Part shown: positions 1-9,602 of the stretch, piece after piece
How positions within the stretch are numbered: position 1 is the stretch's first letter
Layout of the letters: each line of letters begins with the position of its first letter
Notes under the pieces: generated by a model
Seen by the model: only the letters and a program-made list of their open reading frames with translations
The model's database searches: none
What the model was told of the DNA's origin: nothing
Translations under genes and position numbers: made by a program
Source of the DNA: Enchytraeus crypticus
Lineage: Eukaryota > Annelida > Clitellata > Enchytraeida > Enchytraeidae
DNA: 64,000 bases
Assembly: GCA_905160935.1 (NCBI GenBank)
Contig: CAJHZI010000892.1
Location: forward strand, 1-64,000
Direction: 5' to 3'

Positions 1-238
1 GATTAGGCTTCCATATCACTATCTTTGCCTCAATCTCTCTTTCTCTCTTCTCTCTTCTCTCTCACTAACTTAGTCCAATCTATCCCTCTTCATCATCCCC
101 CCCCAATCGGTCTCCTCTTACCCGTCAATCCCTCTCTGTTTCGTGCTTTCTGTAATGTCATATCAATTGAATGAAAGAAGAAGTGAAGAAAATGAGTTTG
201 CTTCTCGCATTCTAACACGTTATATGTGTTATATGTAG
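1..238. other. Intron sequence upstream of the first visible IQGAP exon
   Basis: Non-coding. It holds a CT-rich run near 30-65 and a short C run near 98-104. It ends in the acceptor TAG at 236-238 that precedes the first IQGAP exon. No exon was recognised here, so the earlier IQGAP exons should lie left of the window. Confidence 0.6.
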
Positions 239-360
239 AGTTAGAGAAGATACGACAGCACGTTGTAGGAGAGATCAGAGGTAACAAGCACCTGGAACAA
301 GATCTCAATCAGATGGACATTAAGATTGGACTGCTCGTTAGGAACAGACTGACTCTCCAG
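239..360 (+). CDS. IQGAP: IQGAP-like exon (segment before the RasGAP-related domain)
   Basis: The frame gives LEKIRQHVVGEIRGNKHLEQ followed by DLNQMDIKIGLLVRNRLTLQ, which matches from memory the IQGAP stretch just before the GAP-related domain (KLEQDLNTMDIKIGLLVKNR in vertebrate IQGAP1). The acceptor TAG ends at 238 and the donor CAG|GTTATA lies at 361, giving entry in phase 2 and exit in phase 0. IQGAPs are cytoplasmic scaffolds that bind Cdc42/Rac, actin and calmodulin and act at the cell cortex. Their GAP-related domain binds GTPases without accelerating hydrolysis. The exon joins in phase to the one at 704-1020. No start codon is expected here because this is an internal exon. Recognition rests on remembered family sequence, not on a search. 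Confidence 0.85.
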
Positions 361-703
361 GTTATACTCAAGTCATTATGCAATATAAACAAATCATTAT
401 GTACTATAAACAAAAAAGTTATTTAAATCATCACATAATATAAACAAATCATTACATATATAAACAAAAAGCAGTTTAAATCCTAAACTCTTTAAATAAA
501 TGAAAAGGTAGTTCAGTGAAAAATAAACTTATTGTTGGTAAGCAACATTAAGAACAGTGGAGTGCTCTCTAGTGTTCTGGCAAGTGGTTGGTCCCAGGAA
601 CATATTCATAACACGGTTAGAGTGCTAGTACTTGACTAATCATTCGTTCATTAAGATGTTTATATTATGGTGTTGTTGTCACTGCACTGTTACCACTTCA
701 CAG
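361..703 (+). other. IQGAP intron
   Basis: AT-rich intron between two phase-0 splice sites, with a donor GT at 361 and an acceptor CACAG ending at 703. It contains a short imperfect direct repeat (ATAAACAAATCATTA-like) at about 385-460. Nothing else was seen. Confidence 0.7.
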
Positions 704-1020
704 GATGTGCTGTCTCACAGCAAGACGCTGAAGAAATACGAAACTTTGGGAGGAGGTGTCGGCTCAGGGGGATCTCGCACTGGAGGATTGAAAGCTCTCA
801 GTAAGGCGAGCAGAGAGAGACTGGAGGCCTACCAGCATCTCTTCTACCTGCTGCAGACTAACCCAGTGTACCTGGCCAAGCTCATCTTTGAGATGCCTCA
901 GAGCAGAATGAGTCGCTTCCTAGAGTCAGCGCTCCTCACACTCTACAACTACGCATCCAGTCCCCGGGAGGAATATCTGCTGCTGAAGCTCTTCAAGACA
1001 GCTCTAGAGCAAGAGATCAG
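704..1020 (+). CDS. IQGAP: IQGAP-like exon, start of the RasGAP-related domain
   Basis: The exon starts at the acceptor CAG (701-703), in phase with the preceding exon, and ends at AG|GTGAGC (1021), leaving two bases of an Arg codon. It encodes DVLSHSK, then GGLKALSKASRERLEAYQHL, FYLLQTNPVYLAKLIFEMPQ and REEYLLLKLFKTALEQEI. These are hallmark IQGAP residues: vertebrate IQGAP1 has GGLKALSKEKREKLEAYQHL and REEYLLLKLFKTALQEEI. A short Gly/Ser-rich insert (LGGGVGSGGSRTGG) replaces the usual linker. The last 38 coding bases are the founder of the tandem array that follows, and they differ from the array copies by GCT versus GCG in the Ala codon. The exon itself is open and looks well conserved. 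Confidence 0.93.
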
Positions 1021-1850
1021 GTGAGCTATAGAGCTAATGTATGGTTAGTTTATCTACAGCTGAAGCTCTCCAAGACAGCGCTAGAGCAAGAGATCAGGTG
1101 AGCTATAGAGCTAATGTATGGTTAGTTTATCTACAGCTGAAGCTCTTCAAGACAGCGCTAGAGCAAGAGACCAGGTGAGCTATAGAGCTAATGTATGGTT
1201 AGTTTATCTACAGCTGAAGCTCTTCAAGACAGCGCTAGAGCAAGAGATCAGGTGAGCTATAGAGCTAATGTATGGTTAGTTTATCTACAGCTGAAGCTCT
1301 TCAAGACAGCGCTAGAGCAAGAGATCAGGTGAGCTATAGAGCTAATGTATGGTTAGTTTATCTACAGCTGAAGCTCTTCAAGCCAGCGCTAGAGCAAGAG
1401 ATCAGGTGAGCTATAGAGCTAATGTATGGTTAGTTTATCTACAGCTGAAGCTCTTCAAGACAGCGCTAGAGCAAGAGATCAGGTGAGCTATAGAGCTAAT
1501 GTATGGTTAGTTTATCTACAGGAAGCTCTTCCAAGACAGCGCTTAGGCAGAGATCAGTGAGCTATAGCAGACTATATATGGTGAGTTTATATAAGCTTGA
1601 AAGCTCTTCAAGACAGCGCTAGAGCAAAGGAGATCAGTAGCTATAGAGCAATGTATGGTTAGTTTATCTACAGCTGAAGCTCTTCAAGACAGCGCTAGAG
1701 CAAGAGATCAGGTGAGCTATAGAGCTAACGTATGGTTAGTTTATCTACAGCTGAAGCTCTTCAAGACAGCGCTAGAGCAAGAGATCAGGTGAGCTATAGA
1801 GCTAATGTATGGTTAGTTTATCTACAGCTGAAGCTCTTAACTCAAGTAGA
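983..1850 (+). repeat. 77-bp tandem array built from the IQGAP exon end plus its donor and an acceptor
   Basis: About 11 units of 77 bp. Each unit has 38 bp copied from the exon end (LKLFKTALEQEI plus AG), then GTGAGC donor sequence, then 39 bp of intron ending in TTTATCTACAG. GTGAGC sites after AG recur every 77 bp at 1021, 1098, 1175, 1252, 1329, 1406 and 1483. Two decayed units follow at about 1525-1660, then intact ones with donors at 1712 and 1789. Each unit is therefore a potential 38-nt mini-exon with its own acceptor and donor. Because 38 is not a multiple of 3, joining a unit onto the upstream exon would read AGC TGA, an immediate stop. Confidence 0.95.
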
Positions 1851-1910
1851 GTTGATGTATTGCTGATATCTATTATTAACTATTGTTGTATATTTTGTGC
1901 TTGTGAACAG

Positions 1911-1985
1911 GTCAAAGGTTCACTCTATATCAGACATTATGACGGGAAACCCCATCATCATCAAAATCATCGTCGGGTTTAACAG
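1911..1985 (+). CDS. IQGAP: IQGAP-like exon, RasGAP-related domain, ending at a LINE
   Basis: The acceptor GTGAACAG ends at 1910. The first base completes the Arg codon left open at 1020. The product SKVHSISDIMTGNPIIIKII followed by VGFNR matches IQGAP (IVTGNPTVIKMVVSFNRGAR in vertebrate IQGAP1). After FNR the expected GARGQ-type continuation is absent. The next bases are GCCTCTTCTC and then the CT run of a minus-strand LINE. A GC donor at 1986 is possible but its context is poor. I found no later IQGAP exon on the + strand before the unrelated DCX-EMAP gene, so this locus may be a truncated copy, a broken gene or an assembly join. Confidence 0.85.
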
Positions 1986-1996
1986 GCCTCTTCTCA

Positions 1997-2944
1997 TCCT
2001 CTTCTCTCTCTCTCTTAGTGCACTGCCTACTGGCAGGTCCATGGTACATAACGCCTCCACTCTTCTCTGTCTTCCGCCTTCCTCTTCATTTCCACATATG
2101 AGTGGGTCTTTAAATCATCGAACATACCTAATCTCGGCCTGCCCCTGCCTCTTTTTCCTTCCATTCTACCTTGTATGACCTCTTTTAATAGACCTTCCCC
2201 CCTTAGAATGTGTCCTATCCATCTCTTCTTCCTATTTCTTAATACATTTATCAACTGTCTATCTGTGCCAACTCTCTCCAGGACTTCCTCATTTGTAACC
2301 TTTTGAGTCCAGCTAATCCTTTCCATTTTTCTCCAAATCCACATTCCCAATGCCTCCAGTTTCCTAATATCTTCCTTTCTTAAGGTCCATGTTTCACATC
2401 CATATAATAGCGTGATCCAGACCAAAGTTTTCACTATCTTTATCTTTTTGTCTTTCTTTAGACTTTTTGTTAATAGTTCTTTTCTACTACCAAAGGCCGC
2501 TTTTGCTTGGCACAGCATTGGCTTTTTTGGGAATTGGAATCATCACTGACTTGGTAAAGTCGTCTGGCCAAATACCTGTACTGTACACTTCCATACATAC
2601 TTCCATTAACTTTTTGAGTGTTTCTCCTTCCAACATTTTCAAGAATTCTGCTGGGATTTCATCTATTCCGGCTGCCTTCCCCTTCTTCATACTGTTAAAT
2701 GCAGAATAAATTTCCTCCTTCATTAAATCGGGCCCCTTTTATCGTCTTCTATGATATTTTCTTCTATTTTAAAATCCTCTTGAACTGGTTTCCCAGCCTT
2801 ATCATACAATTCCTCTACATATTCTCTCCATCTTTCTTTTACTTCTTCCAGCTCTGTCTTCAATTCCCCATCTTTACCCAATATACTAATGTTCTTTGCA
2901 TCTCCTTTCTTTTTCATATCGGTTCTTGTTAATATCCTGACTTC
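1997..2944 (-). mobile_element. LINE (RTE/CR1-like family 'L1'), internally deleted, 5' truncated
   Basis: Read on the minus strand. Codons from 2917 down give a pre-RT segment (KKKGDAKNISILGKDGELKT). Next comes the RT start (KGKAAGIDEIPAEFLKMLEG, about 2680-2620), running to KSVMIPIPKK near 2540. The frame then jumps to the C-terminal part (LVWITLLYGCETWTLRKEDI, KKRWIGHILRGEGLLKEVIQ, GRMEGKRGRGRPRLGM) and stops at PWTCQ near 2027. The core RT palm with its FADD box is missing, so this copy is internally deleted. The 3' end (CCATGGACCTGCCAGTAGGC, then CACTAAG and a GA run) abuts the IQGAP exon. It cannot encode an active polymerase. Confidence 0.9.
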
Positions 2945-3660
2945 CTGGTTATAACTAATTATAACTAACTATAGCTAATTATAGCTACCTATAGCTAAGA
3001 CGATGTCCATAACTTCAAGAAGGAGTAAAGAGCCCAATTGTGAATTAATTGATTTACAATATGCGATCAATTAAAAGACTCCCATAAATAATTAGTTCTC
3101 ACAACTGATCGATTGATTTCCCGACAAGGGCAACGAGATCGATAACGTTTCCTTTATTGAACTGAAAGCGGTCTCCTGGAATTAGTGGAACGAATCGGAA
3201 GCGGTGTGGTCATCAGAGCGTGACGAAATGTCTTTCAAACCACTCAAGTGGAACAACTTAAAGCCAAACATGCGTCAAATACTTATTGTCCCAAACTCAA
3301 TCATGTTAGGAAAATGGAGTACAATTTATATTTACAACTGATTTGCAGCTGACGTTAAATCTAAACAGCAACTAAATAGAGAAAGAAGAAGAAGGAACTG
3401 CTTAAACATGTACACACATAAAATGTATCTCACACAATGCAAAGACTGGCATCACAGAATTATATCACGAAACCTTTTCCATTCAATCGTGACGAATCTG
3501 GAAGTGGTTGCAATGAAGGAAAACTGGAAAAGCTTTACCGGAACTAAGCCTCTCAGATCGCCTGTTAATGAATGAATTCTATTAGATTGATTGCGAATTG
3601 CCGAATGGTCTTTCGGCGGTATCGATGACAATAATGCCAAGTCCTTGAGGAGAGAATCGA
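2945..3660. other. No gene seen
   Basis: AT-rich sequence. It begins with a short TATAACTAAT/TATAGCTAA pentamer-like repeat (2950-2998). No coding signature or known repeat was recognised in the rest. Confidence 0.5.
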
Positions 3661-3675
3661 GTCGAGTTTAACAAT

Positions 3676-3905
3676 TGGCTCCGGATTTATTGTATCAACC
3701 CGATATGACGACCCTACAATTGATTTACGGATTAATTGTATCAACCCTGTATGACGTCCCTACAATTGGCTCCGGATTAATTGTATCAACCCTGTATGAC
3801 GTCCCTACAATTGGCTCCGGATTAATTGTATCAACCCGGTATGACGTCCCTACAATTGGCTCCGGATTAATTGTATCAACCCGGTATGACGTCCTTACAA
3901 TTGAT
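3676..3905 (+). repeat. 45-bp minisatellite, about 5 copies
   Basis: The unit starts at GGCTCCGGATTAATTGTATC and ends at GACGTCCCTACAATT. It is nearly exact with a few substitutions (CTGTATG versus CGGTATG). Because 45 is a multiple of 3 it stays open on both strands, which explains the apparent repeat proteins (GLIVSTLYDVPTIGS type). I do not call a gene here. Confidence 0.9.
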
Positions 3906-4630
3906 CTTATAATTAGCAACATAATATTTGATCATTTGTGTAACGTTATCCGAAAACTGCATAAAAATATTGATAACATTGCATATCAGCTACAGTGGCT
4001 AGACTGATTTAAAGTCGGTTTCGGCTGTTCAGTTTGAAAACTGTTTAAAATTCTTTACGCAAATTCTTTACGCAGACGTATTTCACAAATAATTAAAAAG
4101 AGCAGTTGTTGTTGTTGATGTTGTGGCTCAATCGAGACTTTAAAAGAATTCCACCTCTCGATATCCCTGTCAACGCTCCCACCATATCAACTCTATATTT
4201 AGAAAACTCTTCTTTTTTAATAACATTTACTAATTGCTTAAATTATTACCATTTTCGGGGAATAGCGCAGCTCTTCGCCTTGAATGAAAATTGAGGAGAC
4301 AAAAGTTAATTCGCTAGGCAATAACGAAGATTAAAGAGATAAAAATAGATTGATTCGCTTTAAATGTCAGCATCGACCCATATAGAGACCTCAGCAGAAC
4401 GAATTTATCAATTCAATGAATGACAGCATTGCTCGAGATTTTTCCTAATTCTTTACTCAGCAAAAATAATTAATACGACAATCGAGGTCTGATTTGGCGG
4501 GTCCTAAAAAAATCAATAGCATAGTATTAACGATAGATGACGTCTTTCATGACCACGTTGAACAGTACACCTAATGCCAATTGGCTTAAGTTAAACTACA
4601 GAAGCATTTTAATACTTGTTAGTATTATTT
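3906..4630. other. No gene seen
   Basis: Unique-looking AT-rich DNA without a recognisable exon or repeat. Short open stretches only. Confidence 0.4.
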
Positions 4631-4632
4631 AA

Positions 4633-5250
4633 GATTAGCTGGACCCAAAAAGTTAACAATTGTAGATGTGTTGAGAAGAGTGGGAACTCGGTATAGTTAG
4701 ACGGTTCTAAATTCTATAATAGGAAATAGACATCTGATAAATGCTATAGGAAATAGACAATTGATAATTGCTATAAGAAATAGATATCTGATAAGTGCTA
4801 TATGAAATAGACATCTGATAAATGCTATATAAAATAGACATCGGATAAGTGCTATATGAAACAGACATCTGCAAAGTGCCATAAGAAACAGACAGATGGT
4901 AAGTGCCATAAGAAATAGACATCTGATAAATGCCATAAGAAATAGACAGATGATAGGTGCCATAAGAAATAGACAGTTGAGAAGTGCCATAAGAAATAGA
5001 AAAAAGAAGTAGATAGGATAGGAGAGAGTCTACGGGGAAGATAGTTACTAAAAGAGGTCATAGAAGACAAAATGGATGGAAAGAGAAACAGAGGCAGACC
5101 GAGATTAGGAATGTAGATGATTTAAAGATCCACTTCGCATAGAGAGTAAGTGGACATGAAGAGAAAACCGGACGACAGAGCAGTGTGGAGGCGTTATAAT
5201 ATACCATGGACCTGCCAGTAGGTAGTGCACTAGGAGAGAGAGATTAATTT
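4633..5250 (+). mobile_element. LINE 'L1' 3' fragment with an internal minisatellite
   Basis: The left flank (TTAGCTGGACCCAAAAAGTT, then a decayed stretch matching the VTNEEVLERVGT codons) and the right flank (GGTCATAGAAGACAAAATGG, GAGATTAGGAATGTAGATGA, TACCATGGACCTGCCAGTAG) follow the same order as the LINE copy at 25770-26155. Between them the codons for RQLINVLRNR have expanded into a 27-bp tandem array. The 3' end is the family tail GGTAGTGCACTAGGAGAGAG. The copy is decayed and non-coding. Confidence 0.85.
4714..5000 (+). repeat. 27-bp minisatellite inside a LINE
   Basis: About 10-11 units of AAGAAATAGACATCTGATAA + GTGCCAT. The unit corresponds to the LINE segment GAAATAGG...AGACAGTTGATAAATG that encodes RQLINVLRNR (compare 25897-25935). 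Units diverge by a few bases each. The unit is a multiple of 3, so long open frames appear on the minus strand; they are artefacts. Confidence 0.88.
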
Positions 5251-5695
5251 CGTGTAATTTCATAGGACAAACGAACATGTTTACAGAGCTCTCGCAGATA
5301 GGCCAGAGATTTGAGTGTTTCGGCAAAACTGTGTTGTCATGTTTAAGTAACTGAAACGGTTCAGTAGGGCAGCAATTAAAACGATACATTTAGAGCACTA
5401 AAATAAAAAATCGGAAAGTTATACAAAAGCTTTTTATCTCCGGCCTCTCATATCCTCTATGCTTTAATTGTATTTGTTGTTTAATAAATGGGGTCGTAGT
5501 GGCTCTGGACTATAGAGAAATGGAGTAAATATATAATTATTATTTTTAGTTAATATTAGCTCGCCATTTAAAGTATAACGCTATAATGCCTTACTATATT
5601 CGCTACAGATAAGGATTGCTTAACAGGTGGAAATAAGACGGCAATGTACTGTACATGCATAATAATGATTCATATTATTGGTAGTAGTGACCCTA
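5250..5695. other. No gene seen
   Basis: No exon or known repeat was recognised between the LINE tail and the GA-rich tract. Confidence 0.4.
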
Positions 5696-5697
5696 AT

Positions 5698-5719
5698 TAG
5701 AGAGAGAGAGAGAAATGAA

Positions 5720-5761
<42 letters not shown>

Positions 5762-5890
5762 GATAAAGAAAGAGAGAGTGAGAAAATGAGAGCGAATAGA
5801 ATGAGAGAAACTGAGAGAGATGAGTGAAAATTATGATAGACCGAGAGAGAGAGAGACAGAGAGATACAGGGAGAGAGAGAGAGAGTTAGG
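5698..5890 (+). repeat. GA-rich microsatellite
   Basis: Imperfect (GA)n with GAAA and GACA interruptions. Apparent minus-strand Ser/Leu-rich proteins are artefacts of the repeat. Confidence 0.95.
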
Positions 5891-6290
5891 AAAATACGAA
5901 AAGAATCGTGCTTTCTGCAAAAATTAAGACTTATATAAGGTATAAGAAGACTATAGTATTTCATCAATAATTGCTTGTAACTAGCACAACACATTACAGA
6001 AAGAATTCCGAGCATGGAATTTAGACTAGAAATTAATTCATTTCAGGAATCATTACCAGTTTCTTGTAAGAAAAGAGAAACGTTATTATCTAAGAGCGAG
6101 TTATAGAGTTTATAGAGAAAGGATAACCGGCGCACCGGCTTATTGCATATCAATCAGAACCGTTTATATGCAGGGATTATTATAAACAACGATATCTTCT
6201 TACATCACATTGCTACACTATCGTCTGTTTGATGCGATACTCTCGTCAAAACACACTTACACTCTCGACACCTATAAACTACCTTCACTC
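5891..6290. other. No gene seen
   Basis: Unique-looking sequence. A short inverted repeat, CCGGCGCACCGG, lies near 6128. Nothing else was recognised. Confidence 0.4.
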
Positions 6291-6294
6291 CGCT

Positions 6295-6425
6295 AGATAA
6301 ATAGGTCAACTAGGTCCATCTTATATAAATAGGTCAACTAGGTCCATCATATAGGTCAACTACGTCAATCATATATAAATAGATCAACTACGTCCATCAC
6401 ACTTAAATAGGTCAACTACGTCCCT
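6295..6425 (+). repeat. About 28-bp tandem repeat, 4-5 copies
   Basis: Units based on TAAATAGGTCAACTAGGTCC + ATCATATA with spacing variants. Degenerate. Confidence 0.8.
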
Positions 6426-6719
6426 CAGAGTTTATCGAATTTACGTCGGTTTTCTGCATTAGAAGGAGATACATGGGTTGAGTCTCATATTTTATAAAAT
6501 ACTCGACTATTTCTCATAGGCTGCGAATAGTAGAATAACCATTAGTAGCTCGGCCGAACTCTACTATTCGATTCCCATCATAAAAATGTCTTTCCATGCA
6601 CCCCTTCCTGGACGAGTTCGCAAAGAATGATGGGGGGAAGAGAGGGGTGGAGGAATGAATAATCGTTTAGTGAGACACATCTCGAGATGCATCACTGCCG
6701 AGTTTACACGCATCAATAG

Positions 6720-6945
6720 ATACCTGCAGCGGCAACAGCAGCTGCTGAAGCAACAGTTGCAGCAACAACAGCTGCTGAAGCAACAAATGTAGCAGCAACA
6801 GCAGCTTCTGAAGCAACATATTTAGCAGCAAGAGAAGTAGCAGCAACAGATGTAGCAGCAACAGAAGTAGCAGCAACAGCAGCTGCTGGAGCAACAGATG
6901 TCGCAGAAACAGCAGCTGCTGAAGCAACAGTTATCAAAGGATTAG
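6720..6945 (+). repeat. Imperfect Ala/Thr-codon repeat (GCAGCAACA type)
   Basis: A degenerate 9-15 bp repeat of GCAGCAACAG, GCTGCTGAAG and GTAGCAGCAACAGA. One + frame is open from the possible acceptor CAATAG (6714-6719) through the repeat and on to about 7138, reading AAATAAAEATVAATTAAEAT and VAATDVAATEVAAT before GLEYKATPQKTDDILADVID. Two minus frames are also open, so the openness can be explained by composition. A low-complexity exon cannot be excluded. No gene is called. Confidence 0.75.
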
Positions 6946-6989
6946 AATATAAAGCAACACCTCAAAAAACAGATGATATATTAGCAGAT

Positions 6990-7335
6990 GTAATAGATAT
7001 ATCACATACTCTCTCTTACTCTCACTGTCTTTCTCTCTCTCTCACTGTCTGTTTCTCTCTCTTTCCTTTAATTTTCTGTATCATGGTTGAAATTTCGCAT
7101 TCTGAGCATTTAATTTTTTGTTTTAAACTTATACTTTAAACCTCTATATTCTTTAATTAATTGTAACCTTTATTTTTCTTCTTCTTATAAATCCTCTTAC
7201 TTAGTATTTTCTCACCAGTTGTTCTTTTTTATAAGGCTTCACTTGGCAATGCAGTCAAAAAGTGGAAACGGAGTCATTATTAAACGTTATCTCCAGCACT
7301 CAGTGTCCCAGTGATTCCAGTGCTCCAACATCCGA
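6990..7335. other. CT-rich tract, then AT-rich sequence without a gene
   Basis: TCTCTC and CTGTCTTTCTC runs lie at 7010-7070. The rest is AT-rich with no recognised element. Confidence 0.5.
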
Positions 7336-7339
7336 CAAA

Positions 7340-7508
7340 CAGGTCACATAACTATGTCACATAACTAGGTCATGTAACTACTGTCACATAACTATGTCAC
7401 ATAATTAGGTTTAGTAATTATGTCATATAACTACGTCACATAACTATGTCACATAACTATGTCACATAACCATGTCACATAACTAGGTCACGTAACTACT
7501 AGGTCACA
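7340..7508 (+). repeat. 13-bp tandem repeat (CTATGTCACATAA)
   Basis: About 12 units with variants (CTAGGTCATGTAA, CTACTGTCACATAA). It directly precedes a SINE copy. Confidence 0.85.
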
Positions 7509-7514
7509 TTATGC

Positions 7515-7640
7515 GACTGGAGCCAGTGGCTATGTCGGTAATTATTCGACTGCGGATCAGTATTTGTGGGGTCCAAATTCTAGGCTCGCCCGCCACTGAC
7601 ATAGCCTTCAAGTGAGGAAACTGACGTTAACATTAGCTTC
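7515..7640 (+). mobile_element. SINE-A copy (tRNA-like head, CTGACGTTAA tail)
   Basis: It begins GACTGGAGCCAGTGGCTATG. An A-box-like TGGCTATGTCGG and a B-box-like GGTCCAAATTCT are followed by CTCGCCCGCCACTGACAT. It ends GAGGAAACTGACGTTAACAT. The length is about 125 bp. The same sequence recurs, on both strands, at least a dozen times in the window. Confidence 0.85.
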
Positions 7641-9020
7641 TTTACCATTACAAGATTGCGAAATATTGCAACGATAGCGCAGATTTTTGTCCGATTGCAC
7701 AGTCCAATGAAATCTACAAGCATCTCTTATTCTAAGGCAATCAATTTTCTGCGATAATCTGCATATTCTCTACAAAGCGAGTCAACATATTCTATCTAGT
7801 TATCTCTTAATTTGTGAGATCGGACGCTGTATATACGCTACAGTCCTATAAACATTCGTCCAGTAACCTCTTGACTCCTGAGTTGGAACAATCAGCTTAG
7901 CTGAACAGATTTATATCCGAGGCTCAGCGGTTTGACGATGCGTTAACCAATTCAAAACGAAGTTCCACGAGAACGATCTAGCTACCTCGAGAAAGTATTA
8001 TAGGATAGCGAAGCGACGTGATTAAATATTTTAGACAATTTTGTGCCAGCCCTTCCACCTTCCTCACTCTACCCTCTACGAATCCAACGTAATCTCGTGA
8101 TATACTAAGGATGCTAGCGATCCAGAAATCCTGAATAATGACGATAGAAAACTGGGAACCTAGTAAAACCTCTGGTGATATGTTTATTCTTTAATTTAGA
8201 AATAACACTAAATTATAAACAAAATAAGTCCCGGTTAATGGATAATCCCATACAGCTGTTGGGTATATAGATGACATTCGAAATATTGAAACTCGATCAA
8301 AACAAGTTTACCTATCGACTCCAAACTTTATAATTTCTCTTGAACAAACACGACTGTGACTGTAATTATGAATGGGGAGAGTGTCCTTTTTGCCTAGATA
8401 TTAAACCTCGACTAGATCAGTTCTGAATCTATGGAATTTACCAGAACTTACCGGACGTTTAAGCTGCTATAGGTTCTTAAACCAGTGGTAGAAATAAAGT
8501 GTGAAACAAATCTCTAGGCCGCTCAATCAATGAATCATGAATCAATGTGCCCATGCATTGATTCATCTCCTATAAGATCCAGGTTCCCAAATTCGTTGGA
8601 TGAACTGGACTAGATTTATCAAAACCTAAAGCATTGGACCCCTCAATGGATTCAATGGTCTTCTTTGTAGTCTTCTAAATCAATGACTTTCTATACCGTT
8701 ATCGGCATAGTCATGCTATACTCTTGTCGAATAGGGGGCTATGCAGTGGGACACAAATATTTTTTTACTATTTCCACTTGTAGTGGTTTTCTTAATTATA
8801 TACAAATTTCAGAGAAACTCTTCGCAGAAATTTATGCCAGTGGTTTTACCGGAAATAGAGCTCTGACAGAAGAGTTTAAAGTTGATTTCAAAGGAACTAA
8901 AATGAAGTCAAAATCCCGTTCAACGTATCAGATTACGTGAAGGTCGTTATGCTACACTGGGTTCTAGATGTTTACAAAACATTACATAGCGTCATGGCGA
9001 ATTATCTATCATCTATAGCA
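7641..9020. other. No gene seen
   Basis: About 1.4 kb of unique-looking AT-rich DNA. The open frame at 8683-8940 (85 codons) lacks a known motif and flanking splice signals I would trust. A short imperfect ATGAATCAATG repeat lies at 8525-8565. Confidence 0.4.
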
Positions 9021-9033
9021 ATATTGTAACCTA

Positions 9034-9035
9034 AA

Positions 9036-9068
<33 letters not shown>

Positions 9069-9225
9069 TCTCTCCCTCTTCTCAATCTCTCTCTCTCTCT
9101 CTCTCCTCAGTCACTCTGCTGATGCTCTATCAAATCTCTCTCGCTCACACACTATCTCTGTCTCCCTCTCATCTCAATGTCTCACTCTTTCTATCTCTCT
9201 CTTCTCATTTTCTTTGATGCTCAGT
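9034..9225 (+). repeat. CT-rich microsatellite tract
   Basis: (CT)n blocks at 9034-9062 and 9090-9106, followed by interrupted CT-rich DNA. Confidence 0.95.
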
Positions 9226-9409
9226 CAAATTTAACTTTTATTTCTCGTTCACTCAATATATCTCTGACATAGTAAAATAATTGGTCCTAGCTACTTCTTT
9301 ATTTCAACAAGGAGTCCAGTTTCAGGATTCTAGAACAGCACCTAATAGTTCTTAGCATCAATTTCATCGCAGAGACGGAGTAAGAGTCTTATTAATTTAC
9401 AAAAATGGA

Positions 9410-9550
9410 AAGGTGTTCTAGTGAAATGATCAACTATGTTGATATCTATCACGTTTAATACCACATGTTTAAACTATCGGGCAATTTAGACCATTTTCCG
9501 TTTAACCGGTCCAGTGAATGTCCGAGATTTTACTCTCAGATCAGCCCTGT
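9410..9550 (-). mobile_element. SINE-B copy, truncated at the head
   Basis: It matches the right part of the SINE-B consensus on the minus strand: GAAATGATCAACTATGTTGA, ATTTAGACCATTTTCCGTTT and GTCCGAGATTTTACTCTCAG. It breaks off just where the B-box would start and is followed after a few bases by a perfect hairpin (9558-9602). Confidence 0.8.
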
Positions 9551-9557
9551 TGGATTG

Positions 9558-9602
9558 ATGTAACTAAGCTATTACGCTCGTGTCGTAATAGCTTAGTTAC
9601 AT
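9558..9602. other. Perfect 19-bp inverted repeat with a 7-nt loop
   Basis: Left arm ATGTAACTAAGCTATTACG, loop CTCGTGT, right arm CGTAATAGCTTAGTTACAT. Every base of the arms pairs. It sits at the broken edge of a SINE-B copy, in sequence with no other recognised feature. Confidence 0.95.

Noticed and set aside
3675-4007. Repeat protein GLIVSTLYDVPTIGS
   Set aside because: 45-bp minisatellite open on both strands; no start context, no flanking gene.
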